The notes beneath the pieces were generated by a model. It searched no databases, had not been told where the DNA came from, and saw only the letters and a list, made by a program, of their open reading frames with translations. From assembly GCA_029781975.1 (NCBI GenBank), contig JAKOVQ010000016.1:62001-126000 (forward strand): a stretch of DNA of 64,000 nucleotides, written 5' to 3'. This DNA is from Acidobacteriota bacterium. Its GTDB lineage: Bacteria; Acidobacteriota; Thermoanaerobaculia; UBA5066. Positions 61,202 through 64,000 of the stretch are shown in pieces (the stretch's first letter is position 1; the number at the start of each line of letters is the position of its first letter). The translations under genes were made by a program, and so were the position numbers.

Positions 61202-62737
61202 TCAGCCGAGGCCGAAGAACCGCTCGATCCGGCCGAAGAGCGTACCGTGCTCGGTCTCGAGCCGGCGCCGCTTCGCCTCCTCCGTCAGCCCCTCGCGGGC
61301 GGCCGCCAGCTCGACCTCCCGCGCGGCGAGGACCTCCGACATGTCGCGGGCGATGGCGGGGCGGGCCATCAGCACCTCGCGGAACCTCTCCTTGTCGAGC
61401 CGCCAGCACTCCACCTCGGTGAGGGCCACGACCGTCGCGCGGCGCGGCTCGCCGGTGAGCATCCCCATCTCGCCGAAGATGTCCGGCGCGGTCAGCCGGG
61501 TGATGGCCTTGGGGGGGGCTCCCGCGATCGAGACCCTCACCTCCGCGGTCCCGCGCGTCAGGACGTAGAGCGAGTGGACCTCGCGCCCCTGGACGACGAT
61601 CGCCTCCCCGGGAACGAACGGGGCGTGGAGGAGGCCGCTCGCCAGCGTGTCCCGCTCCTCGGGGGTGAGCGAGGCGAAGAGGGGGACCCTGTCCAGGGCC
61701 GCCCGCCGCTCCTCGTGCTGCCGCTTCTCGTGCCTCGCCTTCCGCTCGGCGTCCGCCGCCTTGGTGAAGAGGGTCGCCGCCGGGATCGAGAAGGGGATGC
61801 CGGCGCGGCGGAGGGCGTACGCGACGCGCGTCCGGACGACCGAGTCGGTCGGGTCGTCGAGGAGGAGGTCGGTCAGCCAGTACCGGACGGCGTAGGACGC
61901 CCAGCTGTCCTTGAACTCCATCAGGACGACGTTCGGCTCCGGCGTCGCCGCCACGTTCGGGATCGGCGCGCGGCAGATCGCGTCGGTCACCGTCGTGATG
62001 ACGTCGGTGGGGGGCGTCCGGTAGTCGACGTTGAAGAAGACCCAGCGGCGCTGCTTCACCTCCGGCCACCGCGTCGACCGGCCGAGGACGAGGACCGGCG
62101 ACTTCATCAGGACGCTGTTCGGGACGATCAGGGTGTCGCCGTTCCTCGACTCGATCGACGTCCGGCGCCAGTTGATCTCCCTCACCTTCCCCGAGACGTC
62201 GCCGAACTTCACCCAGTCGCCGGGGCCGAACGCCCCGTCGACCTGGAGGAAGACGCCCCCCATGACGTTCGAGAGGGTCTCCTGCATCGAGAAGCCGATC
62301 ACCGCGGTCACCACCGCCGAGGTGGCCACGATCCCCGCCACGTCGACCTTGTGCGTCGCGAGGAGGTAGAAGGTGAAGCCGACGTAGGCCAGCGCGACCG
62401 CCAGGTCGCGGACGATCCGGGGGACGTCGAGCCGCGCGAGCGGGAGGAGCCCCGCGAAGAGGATCACGGCGAGGAGGCCGAGGCCGGCGAGCCCCTCCAG
62501 GAGCTGCGCGAGGAATCGGACCGCCTCGGCCCCCCTGAGAAGGCCGGCGAGATGCAGCCCCTCCGCCACCACCCGGAGGGCCAGCGACCCCGCGAACGCG
62601 ACGCCGAGCCGCGCCAGGTGGGCCCTCTCGCGCCTCACGAGGAGCGACGTCAGCACCGCCACCACGGCGAAGAGGAGCCCCGCCCGGAGCGTCTCCGGCT
62701 CCCTCAGCAGCGCGGCCTCGAACGCCTGCATGGCCAT
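61202..62737 (-). CDS. MscS-type mechanosensitive channel fused to a cyclic-nucleotide-binding domain
   Basis: 511 residues from ATG 62737. Four hydrophobic helices occupy ~15-130. The MscS pore-lining helix and beta-domain follow (VAGIVATSAVVTAVIGFSMQETLSNVMGG; GDWVKFGDVSGKVREINWRRTSI; NGDTLIVPNSVL; ~130-240), then the alpha/beta cytosolic domain. From ~345 to 465 is a CRP/cNMP-binding domain: VPLFASLTPEERDTLASGLL, FVPGEAIVVQG, IFGEMGMLTGEPRRATVVALTEVE. The Glu and Arg of the phosphate-binding cassette (GEM..L...PRRAT) are present, so nucleotide gating is plausible. A helical tail ends the protein. A TAGCGT hexamer lies five bases before the start. Confidence 0.92.
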   Translation of the reverse strand: MAMQAFEAALLREPETLRAGLLFAVVAVLTSLLVRRERAHLARLGVAFAGSLALRVVAEGLHLAGLLRGAEAVRFLAQLLEGLAGLGLLAVILFAGLLPLARLDVPRIVRDLAVALAYVGFTFYLLATHKVDVAGIVATSAVVTAVIGFSMQETLSNVMGGVFLQVDGAFGPGDWVKFGDVSGKVREINWRRTSIESRNGDTLIVPNSVLMKSPVLVLGRSTRWPEVKQRRWVFFNVDYRTPPTDVITTVTDAICRAPIPNVAATPEPNVVLMEFKDSWASYAVRYWLTDLLLDDPTDSVVRTRVAYALRRAGIPFSIPAATLFTKAADAERKARHEKRQHEERRAALDRVPLFASLTPEERDTLASGLLHAPFVPGEAIVVQGREVHSLYVLTRGTAEVRVSIAGAPPKAITRLTAPDIFGEMGMLTGEPRRATVVALTEVECWRLDKERFREVLMARPAIARDMSEVLAAREVELAAAREGLTEEAKRRRLETEHGTLFGRIERFFGLG

Positions 62738-62742
62738 CGACC

Positions 62743-62748
62743 ACGCTA
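62743..62748 (-). promoter_or_regulatory. -10-like TAGCGT for the MscS-cNMP channel
   Basis: On the minus strand TAGCGT ends five bases before ATG 62737, without a Shine-Dalgarno between them. Confidence 0.35.
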
Positions 62749-62835
62749 GCACAGGAGGCGGCCGCCGGCTCCCCCGCGGAGCCCGCTGGAAGGGGGCCGG
62801 GAATGGCCCGCCCCCGTCCATCGTTGACAATCCCC

Positions 62836-62853
62836 ACGGGCCCCCGGGCCCGT
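62836..62853 (+). other. Inverted repeat before antiporter gene
   Basis: ACGGGCC (62836-62842) pairs perfectly with GGCCCGT (62847-62853) around a four-base loop, ending seven bases before ATG 62861. It could be an operator or an mRNA hairpin covering the ribosome-entry region. Confidence 0.4.
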
Positions 62854-62860
62854 CGAACCG

Positions 62861-63955
62861 ATGACCGTCCTCCTCTTCCTCCTCGGGATCGGCCTCCTCG
62901 TCCTCGGGGCCGACCTCCTCGTCCGTGGCGCGGCCCGCCTCGCCACCGCGGTCGGGATCTCCCCCCTCGTCGTCGGGCTGACCGTCGTGGCCGCCGGGAC
63001 GGGCTCCCCGGAGCTGGCCGTCAGCCTCCGGGCCGCCCTCGCGGGGAATGCGGACCTCGCCTACGGGAACGTCGTCGGGAGCAACGTCGCGAACGTCCTC
63101 CTGATCCTCGGCATCAGCGCCGCCGTGGCCCCTCTCGCGGTCTCCCCGGCGCTCCTCCGGCGGGACCTGCCGTGGATGGCGGGAGCCTCGGTGCTCACCC
63201 TCCTCCTCGCCCTCGACGGGCGGATCGGCCGGGTCGACGGGGCGGTCCTCCTCTCCCTCGGCGTCGCCTACACCCTGATCTCCGTCCGCGCCGGGCGCCG
63301 CGAGGCGCGGCCGGTCCCGGTCGACCCGACGGGGCAGGCCGCCCGCCGCCCTTCGTGGCCGCGCGACGCCGCCTCTGTCGCCGCGGGCCTCGCGCTCCTC
63401 GTCCTCGGCGCGCGGTGGCTCGTCGACGCGGCCGTCGCGTTCGCGCGCGCCCTCGGGGTCTCCGACCTCGTCGTCGGGCTGACCGTGGTGGCGGTCGGCA
63501 CGTCGCTCCCCGAGGTCGCCACCTCCGTCCTCGCGTCGGTCCGCGGCGAGCGGGAGATCGCCGTGGGGAACGTCGTCGGCAGCAACGTCTTCAACCTCCT
63601 CGTCGTCCTCGCCCTCACCGCGCTGGTGGCACCCGCCGGGATCGAGGTGGCGGCGGGTGCTCTCCGGGTCGACACCCCGGTGATGATCGGCGCGGCGCTG
63701 GTCTGCTTCCCGGTCTTCCTCACCCGCCACCTCGTCGCCCGGCCCGAGGGGTTCCTCCTCGTCGGCCTCTACGGCCTCTACACCGGGCACCTCGTCCTGG
63801 CCGCCCAGGCGAGCCCGTACCACGGCCGCTTCGCGGCCTTCACCGTCTTCGTCGTCCTGCCCGCCGTCACCGCGCTCCTCGGCCTCGCCCTCCTCCGGGC
63901 GCGGCGGCAGCGCGCTCCCGGGGCGGGGAATCCGCCCCGCGTGGCCGACGCGTAG
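62861..63955 (+). CDS. Calcium/sodium antiporter (CaCA family)
   Basis: 364 residues, about ten membrane helices in two inverted repeats. Each half carries an alpha-repeat: LVVGLTVVAAGTGSPELAVSL with GNVVGSNVANVLLILG in the first half, LVVGLTVVAVGTSLPEVATSV with GNVVGSNVFNLLVVLALTAL in the second. These hold the GxSPE/GTSLPE ion-binding Glu residues of the YrbG/NCX-Mj type. Catalyses Ca2+/Na+ (or H+/K+) exchange at the inner membrane. No typical -10 box was found, although TTGACA occurs at 62824. The remaining 45 bases of the window hold nothing recognisable. Confidence 0.93.
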   Translation: MTVLLFLLGIGLLVLGADLLVRGAARLATAVGISPLVVGLTVVAAGTGSPELAVSLRAALAGNADLAYGNVVGSNVANVLLILGISAAVAPLAVSPALLRRDLPWMAGASVLTLLLALDGRIGRVDGAVLLSLGVAYTLISVRAGRREARPVPVDPTGQAARRPSWPRDAASVAAGLALLVLGARWLVDAAVAFARALGVSDLVVGLTVVAVGTSLPEVATSVLASVRGEREIAVGNVVGSNVFNLLVVLALTALVAPAGIEVAAGALRVDTPVMIGAALVCFPVFLTRHLVARPEGFLLVGLYGLYTGHLVLAAQASPYHGRFAAFTVFVVLPAVTALLGLALLRARRQRAPGAGNPPRVADA

Positions 63956-64000
63956 TCGCCCCGGCCGAGTCGCTCGTGGAACCCTCCTCGCTCCTCCTCC

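Noticed and set aside
62824-62829. Perfect TTGACA upstream of the antiporter as a sigma-70 -35 box
   Set aside because: No TAnnnT-like -10 element lies 16-19 bases downstream; that space is an inverted GC repeat. Left unassigned.

Overview
This is a very GC-rich, gene-dense stretch of a bacterial chromosome. It holds 48 protein genes or gene remnants plus one tRNA, and no gene-free gap exceeds about 300 bases. There is no phage, IS element or CRISPR array. The strong C/G preference at third codon positions, several Ser/Thr kinases fused to TolB-like beta-propellers, a multiheme cytochrome c, carboxypeptidase-regulatory/TPR proteins and an Asp-box/PKD surface protein fit Acidobacteriota (for example a Thermoanaerobaculia-like lineage). 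That placement is inferred from gene content only; no rRNA is present.

Layout. 1-5.3 kb: the 3' part of a large secreted Asp-box propeller/PKD protein, a secreted TPR protein and uridine kinase. 5.4-7.7 kb: an FHA-like membrane protein translationally coupled to a Ser/Thr kinase. 7.8-11.1 kb: a PilT-type ATPase divergent from tyrS-tyrA. 11.1-15.7 kb: a leftward block with a GT39-like membrane glycosyltransferase, gluQRS and a conserved protein, abutting tRNA-Asn. 15.8-18.7 kb: a GAF-PAS sigma-54 activator, a cluster of TCGCGA-type repeats, a -24/-12 promoter, an OsmC protein and a strong terminator, which together look like a complete regulatory cassette. 18.8-23.7 kb: an isocitrate-lyase-family gene with foreign codon use, then mostly uncharacterised leftward genes. 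23.9-37.8 kb: three propeller or TPR kinases, a decayed alpha/beta hydrolase, an orphan protein, an MFS transporter and a leftward operon of a lipocalin plus three zinc-ribbon proteins. 38-45.9 kb: an eight-heme cytochrome c, a small membrane protein, a MacA-like adaptor with two FtsX-type permeases but no ATPase, and an M28 peptidase. 45.9-56.4 kb: fused ATP sulfurylase/APS kinase, a UbiA-type transferase, an alkyltransferase-like protein, a PlsB-like acyltransferase, an S9-type hydrolase, Tag glycosylase and a ROK kinase + SIS isomerase pair. 56.4-64 kb: a fourth propeller kinase, an aldehyde dehydrogenase, an MscS channel fused to a cyclic-nucleotide-binding domain, and a Ca2+/Na+ antiporter.

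Two signals cut across the genes. First, at least thirteen genes have an AT-rich -10-like hexamer (mostly TAnnnT) ending only 5-9 nt before the start codon and generally lack a Shine-Dalgarno sequence, which suggests widespread leaderless transcription. Second, the two adjacent kinases at 32.6 and 35.4 kb share nearly identical leaders and first ~85 coding bases before diverging, which suggests duplication or exchange of a promoter-plus-5'-end module. Functions were read from the sequence by eye; no database search was run.
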